Below are positions 9,688-18,487 of a stretch of DNA of 64,000 nucleotides, piece after piece. Each line of letters opens with the position of its first letter. Position 1 is the stretch's first letter. Source of the DNA: a virus. The stretch spans positions 1-64,000 of IMG/VR virus record IMGVR_UViG_3300049733_000058, one strand, 5' to 3'. The notes below the pieces were generated by a model, which saw only the letters and a program-made list of their open reading frames with translations, did not search any database and was not told the origin of the DNA. The position numbers and the translations under genes are program-made.

Positions 9688-9933
9688 CTACTGGTCGCCC
9701 TCGGAGGGCTTTCCAGCCGGTGCGGGGGCCGGGGATGACTCCGCTTCGAGAACCCAGCCGCGGGGTTCCCAAACCTCTTCGAACGCTTCCTTGGTGACGG
9801 AGGCCGGAGGACCTTCCACCGAGGGGTTGGAAATGGTGACCCACTCCGGGCTAGGGTCGGGAGGATCGAGAGTGGCATTGGCTGCCGCCGCCATCTCCCG
9901 AGCCTTTTCTGCCTCTGAACTTGACTTGGTCAT
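9688..9933 (-). CDS. Small hypothetical protein next to the tail tube gene
   Basis: 81 residues, Pro/Ser/Glu-rich and probably partly disordered, with a central TKEAFEEVWEPRGWVL motif. Its ATG overlaps the stop of the tail-terminator gene by 4 nt (ATGA). Small proteins with a KEAFEEVWEPKGW-like motif commonly occur between head-completion and tail-tube genes in actinophages, so a structural or assembly role is plausible. No function can be read from the sequence. Confidence 0.75.
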   Translation of the reverse strand: MTKSSSEAEKAREMAAAANATLDPPDPSPEWVTISNPSVEGPPASVTKEAFEEVWEPRGWVLEAESSPAPAPAGKPSEGDQ

Positions 9934-10361
9934 GCTTGTGGCACCACCTTGATTCGGTACGTGTCAGGCGACTCGTACAATCGGTCACCGCTCTTCACTA
10001 TAGCCCCAAGGCCAGAAGCCCACCTGTGCGCCACTGAGAACCCATCCGGGACCATGGCGACAAGATAGTCCCCATCGGCGTCTCTGCCAATCAGCAGGCT
10101 CCGGGTGAGGTCTGACATCCAGCGGGTCTGCTTGGGGGTGCTGCCCACGTTAGTGATCTGGAACACAATTTCCATGTCGTTGTCGGGGGTGGCCCACGGG
10201 CCATCGTTCCTGGTTCCGATCAGGTACACGATGGCGTAGGGCAGTTCCAAGGTGTTGACCTTGGGCACATCGTGGTCTCCGACTTGCTGTCCGCTGTACT
10301 CCTTTAGCCATTCGACCATGTAGGCAGCCACGTCTTCTCGGTTGACGAACGTGTCGCTCAT
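9930..10361 (-). CDS. Tail terminator-like protein
   Basis: 143 residues, coupled by ATGA overlaps to both neighbours. It starts with a helix (VAAYMVEWLKEY) and goes on to a mixed alpha/beta fold (LPYAIVYLIGTRNDGPWATP, EIVFQITNVG), the pattern of tail terminator or tail-to-head joining proteins. These cap the tail tube and join it to the head. It follows a gp10-like gene and precedes the tail tube gene, the standard slot. Confidence 0.8.
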   Translation of the reverse strand: MSDTFVNREDVAAYMVEWLKEYSGQQVGDHDVPKVNTLELPYAIVYLIGTRNDGPWATPDNDMEIVFQITNVGSTPKQTRWMSDLTRSLLIGRDADGDYLVAMVPDGFSVAHRWASGLGAIVKSGDRLYESPDTYRIKVVPQA

Positions 10362-10738
10362 GTTGCCAGTCCTCTCACGATCTGCATGATGGCCTGGGTG
10401 TATTCAGGACCGACTTCCTGCATGGCGGGGCGGAAGTGCGGCTGCGGCGGCTGTGCGTAGTTGCGGCCCAGACTGTCCACGCCCACAAAGCCGAATTCCA
10501 GGCGCCGTGCATAGGCGTCGTCACTGGCGACGACCACCGTGTACCCGCTGACGTCGGCGTACAGCCTCGCCCGGTAGCCTCCGGTGTCCACTGGTGCCCG
10601 GTCCTGCACAGCCCTCAGCAACTTGTGCGAGAACTCCTGGGCCAGCGCTTGCATCTCTTTCCGCATGCCCGACCGCATGATGTACTGCCACTTCGCTCGA
10701 AGTCTGTCCAGCCCCTCAATGCTGACGGAGATGTTCAC
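10358..10738 (-). CDS. HK97 gp10-like head-tail completion protein
   Basis: I place the start at GTG 10738, because GTGA overlaps the stop of the preceding connector gene; this gives 126 residues. The longer upstream frame has no such coupling. The sequence VSIEGLDRLRAKWQYIM followed by LLRAVQDRAPVDTGGYRARL is the signature of the HK97-gp10-like family, a conserved APVDTG-R motif after an N-terminal helix. These proteins act in head or tail completion. Confidence 0.88.
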   Translation of the reverse strand: MNISVSIEGLDRLRAKWQYIMRSGMRKEMQALAQEFSHKLLRAVQDRAPVDTGGYRARLYADVSGYTVVVASDDAYARRLEFGFVGVDSLGRNYAQPPQPHFRPAMQEVGPEYTQAIMQIVRGLAT

Positions 10739-11148
10739 AGGCTGATCTGCCCAGCGAACTCGCGCTGTTCCATCTGGCAGGTACGGGCAGCCTGCATGCT
10801 GCTGCGGTCCACCGACACGATGGTGAACACGGTGTCGTTGATCTGTGGATCCCGCATGCACACGTCCAGGATGACGTAGTCGTTCACCATCAGGGGCGGG
10901 CAGGTCAGCGGCACGTACAACGTGTATCGGAGATAACTGGCAGTACCACCACCTTCAGGAGTCTCGTTCGGATAGGCGTTGATGACCAGTACCAGTGCCT
11001 TGCCCTGATACAACTGCACGTCGGGAGCAGAGGTGTACTTCCCGGTGTGGTTGTCGAAGATGTCGTTGGCCTGGCCTCGGGCGATGGTGACCTGGTCAGT
11101 CATCTCACCTTCGACGAAGCGAGTGATGGGGCTGAGGTCAATCGGCAT
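10735..11148 (-). CDS. Head-tail connector protein (DUF6093-like)
   Basis: 137 residues with ATG at 11148, overlapping the previous stop by 11 nt. The protein reads MPIDLSPITRFVEGEMTDQV followed by YQGKALVLVINAYPNE and a C-terminal beta barrel (LMVNDYVILDVCMRDPQIND). This resembles the small stopper or connector proteins (DUF6093 type) placed between capsid and gp10-like genes in actinophages. Upstream in-frame ATG codons to 11214 exist but add a low-quality stretch. Confidence 0.8.
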   Translation of the reverse strand: MPIDLSPITRFVEGEMTDQVTIARGQANDIFDNHTGKYTSAPDVQLYQGKALVLVINAYPNETPEGGGTASYLRYTLYVPLTCPPLMVNDYVILDVCMRDPQINDTVFTIVSVDRSSMQAARTCQMEQREFAGQISL

Positions 11149-11416
11149 TTCCCATTGCCTCCAGTACGTCAGCGATGGTCTGAACGATGTAGTAGGTGAC
11201 GTTACCCTCGTCACCCCACCCCAGGCGAGCCAGGGCTATTGCTTCCAGTTCTTGCACGTTGATTCTACGTACCAGGTCCGCCAGCGCTTGGTACGGGACC
11301 GGAACCGCGATCTCCAGCACCACTACGGAAGGCAAGCCAAGCGTCGTAGCGCTTCCTGGCGTCGACTCCGACGGGGTCTGTTCTGGCTTCGTAGAAGACT
11401 GGGACATCCTCGTCAC
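11138..11416 (-). CDS. Small hypothetical protein, head-tail region
   Basis: 92 residues if started at ATG 11416. The part after about residue 30 (LPSVVVLEIAVPVPYQALAD, LEAIALARLGWGDEG) reads as a well-formed helical protein. The first 30 residues are Ser/Thr/Pro-rich and overlap the upstream gene by about 150 nt. GTG codons at 11323 and 11320 are alternative starts that would shorten the overlap. It is probably a structural accessory protein; no family recognised. Confidence 0.65.
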   Translation of the reverse strand: MTRMSQSSTKPEQTPSESTPGSATTLGLPSVVVLEIAVPVPYQALADLVRRINVQELEAIALARLGWGDEGNVTYYIVQTIADVLEAMGNAD

Positions 11417-11579
11417 CCCTCAGTTGCTCGTGCGGATCCAGCAGGTCCCAGATTTCTTCCGGGATTCCGAACGGGTACGCCTGGCAGTGACCCGGCCGAA
11501 GGGCTTGGTCCCTCGGTACGTTCCTCTTGTCCAGCCGGGTGCAACTCTGACAGATCGGCGTTGAGAACGACATTGGCAT
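11265..11579 (-). CDS. Small Cys-containing protein of the connector region
   Basis: 104 residues from ATG 11579 (an ATG at 11573 is an alternative). The core TPICQSCTRLDKRN, then HCQAYPFGIPEEIWD, then LRGDEDVPVFYEAR, resembles a recurrent actinophage family in which Cys residues precede an AFP-GIPEEI motif and a glycine-aspartate loop. A zinc site is possible (CQSC plus HC). It overlaps the neighbouring frames on both sides, which is unusual here, so its start is uncertain though the core looks real. Confidence 0.72.
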   Translation of the reverse strand: MPMSFSTPICQSCTRLDKRNVPRDQALRPGHCQAYPFGIPEEIWDLLDPHEQLRGDEDVPVFYEARTDPVGVDARKRYDAWLAFRSGAGDRGSGPVPSAGGPGT

Positions 11580-11643
11580 CTTGCACCACACTTCCGTTAA
11601 AAAGTTCTACGATGATGGGGTCATATACAGGTTTGCGGGCCAT
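11413..11643 (-). CDS. Possible short protein overlapping the next gene
   Basis: From ATG 11643 the frame gives MARKPVYDPIIVELFNGSVV followed by about 55 more residues. The first 33 residues look like a genuine beta-strand pair. The remainder is Pro/Gly/Arg-rich and looks like a shadow of the Cys-containing gene read in another frame. Either a real N-terminus was truncated, or this is a short true gene that simply overlaps its neighbour. The ribosome site is weak. Confidence 0.4.
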   Translation of the reverse strand: MARKPVYDPIIVELFNGSVVQDANVVLNADLSELHPAGQEERTEGPSPSAGSLPGVPVRNPGRNLGPAGSARATEG

Positions 11644-11652
11644 GACCACAGC

Positions 11653-14600
11653 CTAGCCCCCGACCCTCGGACTGACGGTGTCCACCACCCGGCGGAGCAC
11701 CACCTTGGTCACCTTGTCCTGCATCATCTGACTGAACTCTGCCTTCTGCTCCTCCAGTTCCTCATCGCTGAAGTCTAGTTCCAGGCCGTACTCCTTGATG
11801 AGGTTCTCAATTACCCGCTTGGAAGGCGTCCACCGGGGCGTTACGCTGACGACCTCAAACGTTCCCTTGGTCAGCGCTTCGAGGTTTCGACCCACGGTGG
11901 TGGCAGTGAGGTCTGCAAGCCCGAAGTCCTTGTCAACTACGGGCAGTCGTTGAGCGCCGCCTTCAAGTTCTACGAAGATCCCTCGGGTGAAGGGCTTGTC
12001 CAGGTGCGAGTACGTGGCAGCCATCCAGTCCTCTTCGGTGAAACTGCTGAAGGGTAGTTCGAATGTGTTGCCCACCTTCATGAGTTCTTCGGCATGCGCC
12101 TGCTGTGGTGTGTTGCCCACCGTCTCGTAGGTGATGCCTCTGAACATCTTCTTCTTGTCTGGATATGAATATTTCTCCCACATCTTGTCCAGGTGGATGG
12201 CGGCGGCAACGTCCCGGTCGTTGTAGGCAACTTCAGGGCGGGCGATGCCGTGCATTTCTTCCCAGGCAGCCCGAATGGTGGTCACCTGAGAATTGTCTTC
12301 GGCCCAGTAGTGCAGTACCGAGGTGTCTAGCGTTTCACCTTGGTAGTGACGGTACGGGAAGAGAGCCTCCTGCATGGCTTGGGCAGTGTCCTCTTCGCCG
12401 TCAAAGGTTCTGGCGATCCTCAGCGCCCTCTTCTTGAAGTCGTCTGTCATGTTGCTGGGTACTTCGTGGTTGAAGACTCGCTCAATCACGTCACGCTGGT
12501 CGGCAACGACTTCTCCACCTACGGGGCGGGCCTGGTCCACCATGCGGGCGGCTTGACGCCCCAACAATTTTTCGTCGTAGAATCCACCAATAATTCTTGA
12601 AAGATTGGTGGGGTCCCGGTGGTACAAGTAGTGGCTCATGTTTTCTGAGATCATCTCGTCGATGTTCATGGCGCCGTACTCGCCGGTGATCCTCACGATG
12701 TTGCGCTCTACTGCTCGCAGGTTGTTCGGTGCCTGGTTGATGCGTAGTTCGTCCCGCAGTACCACCTGTCGACGCCACGCCATGAAACTACTGCCCAGCG
12801 GGTCACGGGTCTTGTAGTCAAACGGTAGGGCGGCAATATCTGTCAGCCGTTGTTCGATGTACTTGGGGTTGGTGATCCAGTGCAGGTTCAGGCTGGTGCG
12901 GTCGGCGATGACGTCCACCAGTTCATGGATCTCTGCTTCAGTCAGGTGGTCTGTCAGCCAGTGGGCGGTCTCGTGCAGCATGAGCCGATCGAAGATGTTG
13001 TCGCCGGTATACCTCCGCCCGGTGGGCACGACCCCGGACCGAGCCTCGTAGCGGATGATATCAGAGACGTCGGCCTGGGTCTTGGCATAGTTGAACGCCC
13101 ATTCTGCGTGGACGTTGATGTTGCCTTGCAAGTATGAGAACTGCCCTGCGTTGGCAACGTAGGCTCGGTCGGTGGTGATGCGAATGCCGGGCATGTCTTC
13201 CAGATTCGGAAAACGTTTGCGGGTGTACAACTGCAAACGGAGCGACTCCTTGACGAAGTCATCATCCACGGCGTTCAGCAGGGTGTTGGGACCCAACATC
13301 TGCTCGGCTTCGTCAAAGAGTTCGATGAAGAACCTGGTCTCACCTACTCGGAACGAGGTGGGGCTCTCCTCTACGGCAAGCCGCTTCCAGTTGGCGATGG
13401 TGGCGTACTGCTCCGGCTCCAGTCTGGTCACGCTGTACGAAGTGGGTACGAACTTGCGGGTGGCGATCTCAAAGTTGGTGACCAAGCGCTCCCAGTTGCG
13501 CTGGATGACAGCCAGTGCCTCACCCCTGGCGATGAAGTACGTCTGGAATCTACCGAAGTAGTAGTCCAGGTCAAACCCGCCCTTGATGGGCGCCAGCGGA
13601 TCCACCAGGCGCATGTGTCGGCCCTTGCGGTACATCTCATGCGACTTGGCGATGAGATCATCCATGGTGAGGTGCTGGGCAGCCTTGCCAATCTTCTGAT
13701 AGACCTCCAGGTACTCAGCCTTCACTCCGGGCGGCAACCCTTGGAATCCGAAGGGATTGAGCACTCCGCTGCTGGACCAGTCTCGGTAGACGATGCCTTC
13801 CCGTGCTTCGACGTTGTTGATCCAGTTGCGCAGGTGCAGCAGTTTGAGTTGGATCTGTCTCGGCCCGTCGCTGGGCAGAATGTCGGCCAGGTACCGCAGC
13901 GCACGCTCATCCACTGGGTTGGTGAACTTGTTGCCCATAGCGGTGACCACACGGTCCAGCGCTTCGGCTCGGGAGACCGGCCCTTCGCCTTCGATGCTGC
14001 TGGAGAACATCTTGCGCATGGTCTCAACGGTGCGGTCCCAATTCGGAATAGCATCGTCCAACTTGGTGAAGCCCAGCCGGTACGACATCAAGTGCATGCT
14101 GGCAAAGCCCTCGTCCACCAGTGCCTTGACTTCCTGCGCTCGCAGCGCCAGGACGTTGGCAATGTCGTAGACGTTCCACCCGAAGATTTTCATGTTGGTG
14201 GCAACGCTGCGCAGCCCGTCCTGGTCGAAGTGCAGGCGGCTGAGGAAGCGCACGTTGCCCCGTTGCAAGGCTCGGAGGAACGGATTGTTCTCTACGGCCC
14301 GCAGCCCACTGAACCGAATACCACCAAACAACGTAGACTTGATACCTGCGCCGGTCTCTTCTGCCAGGTGGCGGCTGCTGACCTGGATGGTCTTGAACAC
14401 TTCCACCGGGTTGGTCATCACCCATCGGAACAGACCGCTGTAGGTACCGTCAAAGTTCTTGGTCAGCAGGTTCTGGAGGGAGAGGTCTTCCACCACCCGC
14501 TTGACGGCGTCAATGGGAATGCGGAGGTTGGCGCTGATATCAAAGATGGACTTGTTGAAGATGCGCCACTCCACCTTGGCAGAATGGAACTTGAACTGGC

Positions 14601-16737
14601 GCACCACGTAGCCCAGGTCACGAGCCACCCGTGCTGCCCCGAACGTCCGGGCGGCGGTATAGATATCACGAGGGTCAAACGTCAGTTGGGCGCCCCGTGC
14701 AATGATCTGCTCGGTGAGGTCTTTGGCCAGTGGCCCGGTGACCAAGCCTTCTTCAGTCAGGCGACGGGCGACGCCGTAGGCAAGGTCTCTGGGCTTGAAA
14801 CCAAGTGGGCTGGCGTGACTGCCGAGGAAGTCCACGAGGTGGTCGGCGACCATGCGGGCGGACATGTTGTGAATCACGTCGCCACGGGTCAGCATCAGGT
14901 AGTGGGTGAATTCGTCGGCGAGATTGTCGGCAACCTCCTTGGGCATGCGAGTGATGAAGTTGAAGGTGACGTTCAGCGGCCCCTTGGGTACGATGCGAAT
15001 GTTGCCCACCAGTGCGCCATGCTCGTCGATTTCCACAATGGCCCGGAAGATGCCATTCAAGAAGTTCTTGGGTAGGGCGCTGATGTGCCCACCGATGGAG
15101 CCATCTTGATACATCTTGATGACGCCTCGGTAGGCGGTCTTCGGGAAGAACGAGAGGGACTTGATCAACCCCGTAGGTGTGAAGTTGACGTGTCCCCGCA
15201 GCCAGTCGAAAGGGTCAAGGCGTAGGCGTTCGCCCCAACTGGTCCACGTCATGCTGACCTTGCTGGCGAACTGCTCACCTCCCGGTAGTTTCAACAGCAC
15301 CCGGTGTACCAGGTTGCGGCGCTGAATCTCGGCGTTGATGACGCTGCGCAGGTTGGCTCGGTTTTCTCGGCTGCGCAGCATCTTGTTGGTGGATTCAAAC
15401 AGCAGTTGCAACTGCTCTTCATCACGGTGCCCCGGTAGGATGGTGTTGAGAAATCGCTTGGCATCGTCCCCGACGTGCTCGGCGTGGTACAGGATGCGGT
15501 CACCCGCAGCCCGGAGCCGGTCGATTTCAATGGGCAGGCTGGACCACTCCGGTCCACCCGGCCATGCCCGTTGCACCTTGAATTCCAAGGGACGGCGGGT
15601 GCTGATGTCAATGGCCCGTGCCCTGGCGATGACCACCTCGTCCCAGTTGGGCAGGAAGCGCTCCTGCAAGGTGAGCGCACGGTTGAACAAGGTCTGTGCG
15701 GTCATGTCGCCTTGGGCAATCAGCCTGCGCAGGTGGTTGAGCCAGTCCTCGAACAGTTGGCTCCCTAGAAAGCGCACCCCCGCTGCCGCTGCCATGTTGC
15801 TGACGGCGCTGGCTGCGTAGGCACTGAGCCCGGTGACCGCTGCGCCCAGGACCACACCCTTAACCGCTTTCGCAACCTTGGACTTTTGCCTCGACATTTT
15901 TTCTCGATCATCCTTCTTAGTGGAAATCGAGAAACGTCGAACACAATGCGGATGGGCAATGGGATTGGCCCGTGCGTCTTCAATGCTGACCCGCAGGCCG
16001 TTGGCCTTCAGCGGATCGGCGTGGTAGGTCCAGCCACAGTCGGGGCCGTCGTGCACGATGATGGTGACTTGCTTGCCCTTCAACCTTTCACGCTCTGCCC
16101 CGGCAAGGGCGCCTAGGTTGTGCAACTTCTGAGCGTAGGCGTCACCCTGCAACCGAGCGTAGCGTTCCAGACCCCACTGCCGCCCGTCACTGCCCATAGC
16201 AGCCTTGACGCCGTACCTCCGGTCGATGTTGACCTGGTTCATTTCCAGGACGTCAGGGCCAAGCGCTCCACCCCGACCAGCCTTGAACATTGATTTGCCC
16301 AGGTAGTTGGTCGTCCTGCCGAAGCGCTTGCGGCGGCTCTGGGTGTCTTCCCACACATGGTTGACGAAACGCTCGCTGTCTCGGGCAGCGTAACTGCGAG
16401 CGTTGCGCATCTTCATGTAGTGTTCGAGACTCAGCCGCTGCACGGCCCCTCGGTCAGTAGGCAGCATGACGAAGTCCGGCGACGTGCTGCGGGCGCCTTC
16501 CAGGTAGATCTTATCGAAGAAGCCGGTGCGCAGGCGGTCCAGGTGCGTGTCGTTGGCGTCTCGGAGTTCTTGCTTGACCTCTCGGGTAATCAGGCTGACG
16601 GCCCGACGTCGGGTCATGTCCTGGACTGTGAACTCATTTTTGATGACTGTGTTCTGCCACTTGAAGATAATACGCCCCACTGATCGGTCAGGTCGAAGCA
16701 GGGCGTCTACAAATTCGCTTCCGGCTACCACCGGCAT
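11653..16737 (-). CDS. Giant MuF-type minor head protein with zincin-like and ADP-ribosyltransferase-like domains
   Basis: 1694 residues, ATG preceded by GAGG. Residues about 1-270 resemble the MuF / phage head morphogenesis family and end with the diagnostic HPHCVRRF near residue 262. A hydrophobic segment follows near residues 290-310 (GVVLGAAVTGLSAYAAS). A long, mainly helical region of about 900 residues comes next. HETAHWLTDH near residue 1256 is an HExxH metallopeptidase motif, with a possible third ligand Glu in DEMISENMSHYL near residue 1365. The C-terminus from about 1530 reads like an ADP-ribosyltransferase: FRGITYE (Arg), LPFSSFTEED (STS-like), then NLEALTKGTFEVVSV, where the catalytic Glu would sit. 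MuF proteins are packaged in the head, so this may be an injected effector. Catalysis is inferred, not shown. Confidence 0.85.
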   Translation of the reverse strand: MPVVAGSEFVDALLRPDRSVGRIIFKWQNTVIKNEFTVQDMTRRRAVSLITREVKQELRDANDTHLDRLRTGFFDKIYLEGARSTSPDFVMLPTDRGAVQRLSLEHYMKMRNARSYAARDSERFVNHVWEDTQSRRKRFGRTTNYLGKSMFKAGRGGALGPDVLEMNQVNIDRRYGVKAAMGSDGRQWGLERYARLQGDAYAQKLHNLGALAGAERERLKGKQVTIIVHDGPDCGWTYHADPLKANGLRVSIEDARANPIAHPHCVRRFSISTKKDDREKMSRQKSKVAKAVKGVVLGAAVTGLSAYAASAVSNMAAAAGVRFLGSQLFEDWLNHLRRLIAQGDMTAQTLFNRALTLQERFLPNWDEVVIARARAIDISTRRPLEFKVQRAWPGGPEWSSLPIEIDRLRAAGDRILYHAEHVGDDAKRFLNTILPGHRDEEQLQLLFESTNKMLRSRENRANLRSVINAEIQRRNLVHRVLLKLPGGEQFASKVSMTWTSWGERLRLDPFDWLRGHVNFTPTGLIKSLSFFPKTAYRGVIKMYQDGSIGGHISALPKNFLNGIFRAIVEIDEHGALVGNIRIVPKGPLNVTFNFITRMPKEVADNLADEFTHYLMLTRGDVIHNMSARMVADHLVDFLGSHASPLGFKPRDLAYGVARRLTEEGLVTGPLAKDLTEQIIARGAQLTFDPRDIYTAARTFGAARVARDLGYVVRQFKFHSAKVEWRIFNKSIFDISANLRIPIDAVKRVVEDLSLQNLLTKNFDGTYSGLFRWVMTNPVEVFKTIQVSSRHLAEETGAGIKSTLFGGIRFSGLRAVENNPFLRALQRGNVRFLSRLHFDQDGLRSVATNMKIFGWNVYDIANVLALRAQEVKALVDEGFASMHLMSYRLGFTKLDDAIPNWDRTVETMRKMFSSSIEGEGPVSRAEALDRVVTAMGNKFTNPVDERALRYLADILPSDGPRQIQLKLLHLRNWINNVEAREGIVYRDWSSSGVLNPFGFQGLPPGVKAEYLEVYQKIGKAAQHLTMDDLIAKSHEMYRKGRHMRLVDPLAPIKGGFDLDYYFGRFQTYFIARGEALAVIQRNWERLVTNFEIATRKFVPTSYSVTRLEPEQYATIANWKRLAVEESPTSFRVGETRFFIELFDEAEQMLGPNTLLNAVDDDFVKESLRLQLYTRKRFPNLEDMPGIRITTDRAYVANAGQFSYLQGNINVHAEWAFNYAKTQADVSDIIRYEARSGVVPTGRRYTGDNIFDRLMLHETAHWLTDHLTEAEIHELVDVIADRTSLNLHWITNPKYIEQRLTDIAALPFDYKTRDPLGSSFMAWRRQVVLRDELRINQAPNNLRAVERNIVRITGEYGAMNIDEMISENMSHYLYHRDPTNLSRIIGGFYDEKLLGRQAARMVDQARPVGGEVVADQRDVIERVFNHEVPSNMTDDFKKRALRIARTFDGEEDTAQAMQEALFPYRHYQGETLDTSVLHYWAEDNSQVTTIRAAWEEMHGIARPEVAYNDRDVAAAIHLDKMWEKYSYPDKKKMFRGITYETVGNTPQQAHAEELMKVGNTFELPFSSFTEEDWMAATYSHLDKPFTRGIFVELEGGAQRLPVVDKDFGLADLTATTVGRNLEALTKGTFEVVSVTPRWTPSKRVIENLIKEYGLELDFSDEELEEQKAEFSQMMQDKVTKVVLRRVVDTVSPRVGG

Positions 16738-16741
16738 GGCG

Positions 16742-17071
16742 CTACCTCACATCGGGGCGATCAATGACCGTGACGCCGTAGTGCTGTGAGCCGTTCGGCC
16801 CGGTCATGAATTCCTCCAGATGCTTTTGAGCCGATTGAAGGTTGGCTCCCCACCCGATGCTGATGCCACCAATCGACATGTTGGTGGGCTGGTCCAGTGT
16901 GAGGACGGTGATCCGTGCTCGGATGGACTCTTCGATGGCGGCGTTGACCGCCTGGGTGTGGTCACTGCTCGTGGCCTCCAGGCGGTCAACACGCTCGTTG
17001 AACTCGGCGTCACTTTCCAGTTCGCCAATCCAGGACCGAGCATACGCCAGTTCGTCGCTAGTGGCTGGCAT
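16742..17071 (-). CDS. Small head protein upstream of MuF
   Basis: 109 residues from ATG 17071, overlapping the previous gene by 14 nt; a longer frame to 17131 adds an Arg-rich shadow. The N-terminal half is helical (ELAYARSWIGELESDAEFNE) and the C-terminal half has ARITVLTLDQPTNMSIGGIS. It lies between a SAP-like connector and the MuF protein in the capsid operon, so a head-tail joining role is plausible. No family recognised with confidence. Confidence 0.7.
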   Translation of the reverse strand: MPATSDELAYARSWIGELESDAEFNERVDRLEATSSDHTQAVNAAIEESIRARITVLTLDQPTNMSIGGISIGWGANLQSAQKHLEEFMTGPNGSQHYGVTVIDRPDVR

Positions 17072-17351
17072 CGTCTTCCTCGAGAGCGGTGATGAGATCC
17101 GCCTTCTTCTGGGACGTGGGCTCCAGGCCACGGTTCTTGACTTCTGACGCCAACTCCTTGGCCGTCATGTCGTCGTATTCGAGACCGGAGAGGTCGTGCT
17201 CGACTTCCTCTTCACCCGGCCAGGGCTCGAAAGCCCTCTCGTTGATGTCGCCGTCCTTGACACCGGGCGGCAGGTCCTCGTCCGGACTGACCAGTACGGC
17301 GCTGCCGTCTTCAGTCAACACGGTTACGGTGCGGAGTCGCTGTCGGGGCAT
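17058..17351 (-). CDS. Head-region protein with C-terminal HeH/SAP-like motif
   Basis: 97 residues. The N-terminal part has short strands (RTVTVLTEDGSAVLVSPDE) and an acidic middle. Residues about 60-93, starting YDDMTAKELASEVKNRGLEP, form a helix-extended-helix motif of the HeH/LEM or SAP type, which binds nucleic acid in other proteins. It is the first gene after the major capsid protein and after a strong hairpin at 17373-17409. Actinophages often carry a HeH/SAP-bearing protein at this slot. The same type of motif recurs twice in the ssDNA-binding-like protein at 53.4-54.2 kb. Confidence 0.8.
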   Translation of the reverse strand: MPRQRLRTVTVLTEDGSAVLVSPDEDLPPGVKDGDINERAFEPWPGEEEVEHDLSGLEYDDMTAKELASEVKNRGLEPTSQKKADLITALEEDDASH

Positions 17352-17372
17352 GTGATTTCCCTTCTTGTGGTC

Positions 17373-17409
17373 GGGCCGGGGCTAGGGGGTCAAGCCGAGA
17401 CCCCGGCCC
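17373..17409 (-). terminator. Hairpin after the major capsid gene (terminator or attenuator)
   Basis: A perfect 9-bp stem, GGGCCGGGG (17373-17381) with CCCCGGCCC (17401-17409), encloses a 19-nt loop just after the capsid stop on the minus strand. There is no clear U-tract, so it may attenuate rather than end transcription, keeping capsid mRNA above that of later genes. This is a common arrangement after capsid genes. Confidence 0.6.
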
Positions 17410-17423
17410 TTCCACAATCGCTG

Positions 17424-18473
17424 TTAGGCGACGTCTGCGACGATCAGTGCCTTCGGCGCTGCCATGGTGGGCAGTGCGACGGCAGTCGCCAGCGTGGACG
17501 TCTGGACGGGGTGCTCCTGGGTAAGGGTCAGAGCCACGATCCCAGGCATGGCGGTCTGATCGATCAGACCCTTGCCTGCCAGCACGATCGACTCGGCAGT
17601 GACACCGTAGAACGTCTCCCCCATGGGGGTGCCCGCCGGAGGCAGGCCGAGGACGAACTGAGGGTCCAGCACCGAGGTCTGTGCAATCGTGCCGTTGGCC
17701 TGGCCCACCCGGACCTTCACGTCGTACGTGGAGATCGGAGCAATTCCGTTGGCGGCGAGTACGGCGTCCACGACGTCCCGGTTGATCCGGTTGGGCGTGG
17801 TCCCGGCGAAGGCCACGGCCTGACGGAACTCAGCGTTCATCATCAGGTTCGAGACCCGAGCCTGGCTCATGAGCCAGGTGCCGGGGGTGGTGCCGTTCTC
17901 GTCCACGTAGAACTCCGTCCACGTGAGCAGGTCCGTCAGGGGCTTGGCGTTGGTCGTGTCCGTCCACAGGGCGATGGGAGTCACCTTGTGGTTGGCCGGG
18001 AGGCCGAAGTCCGCCTCGATCTGGAGACCGTTCTCGTTGAACGTCACCTTGCCCGTGGTGAGCAACTGACCCCTGGCCAGTTCGATGCGAGCCTGGACGG
18101 AGCGGACCATGAGTTCGCTGTCGTCGTAGATCGCATTGATCAGCGGGTCGTTGGTACCCCGGTCCAGCGTGCGCAGCCGGAGCATCTCCTCTTCACCGAG
18201 GGGGATCGCCCGGCTGACCGGGGGGATCTCACCACGGATCCGAGTGATGCCCGGACGCCCGGTGAACGGTGCCGGGGTGTCCCATGCACGGTACTCGGCC
18301 GTCTCCACATCGTTCAGCGTGCCCTGCCGAATCCGGTACTCGAGGTCCGGAATCTGCCTGTTGGGCAGCCAACGGTCGAGGGTGAACTGGTTCTTGAGGA
18401 CCTCGTTGTCGTAGGCACGAACGTAGTGGGTCAGTTCGCCAACGTCGACGAGATCGTAGAGGATGTTCGGCAT
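17424..18473 (-). CDS. Major capsid protein
   Basis: 349 residues, ATG with AGGGGGTGG upstream. The length, the segment PAPFTGRPGITRIRGEIPPV near residue 70, the long helix LMVRSVQARIELARGQLLTT and the C-terminal FVLGLPPAGTPMGETFYG match the gpE-like (lambda E / HK97-fold) major capsid family widespread in actinophages. It forms the icosahedral shell. It follows scaffold and decoration genes and is followed by a hairpin and connector genes, as expected. Confidence 0.95.
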   Translation of the reverse strand: MPNILYDLVDVGELTHYVRAYDNEVLKNQFTLDRWLPNRQIPDLEYRIRQGTLNDVETAEYRAWDTPAPFTGRPGITRIRGEIPPVSRAIPLGEEEMLRLRTLDRGTNDPLINAIYDDSELMVRSVQARIELARGQLLTTGKVTFNENGLQIEADFGLPANHKVTPIALWTDTTNAKPLTDLLTWTEFYVDENGTTPGTWLMSQARVSNLMMNAEFRQAVAFAGTTPNRINRDVVDAVLAANGIAPISTYDVKVRVGQANGTIAQTSVLDPQFVLGLPPAGTPMGETFYGVTAESIVLAGKGLIDQTAMPGIVALTLTQEHPVQTSTLATAVALPTMAAPKALIVADVA

Positions 18474-18487
18474 GTGTCATCCACCCC

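Noticed and set aside
13615-15075. 486-residue plus-strand frame opposite the MuF giant gene
   Set aside because: Antisense shadow created by low stop frequency in GC-rich DNA; no family signature or ribosome site.
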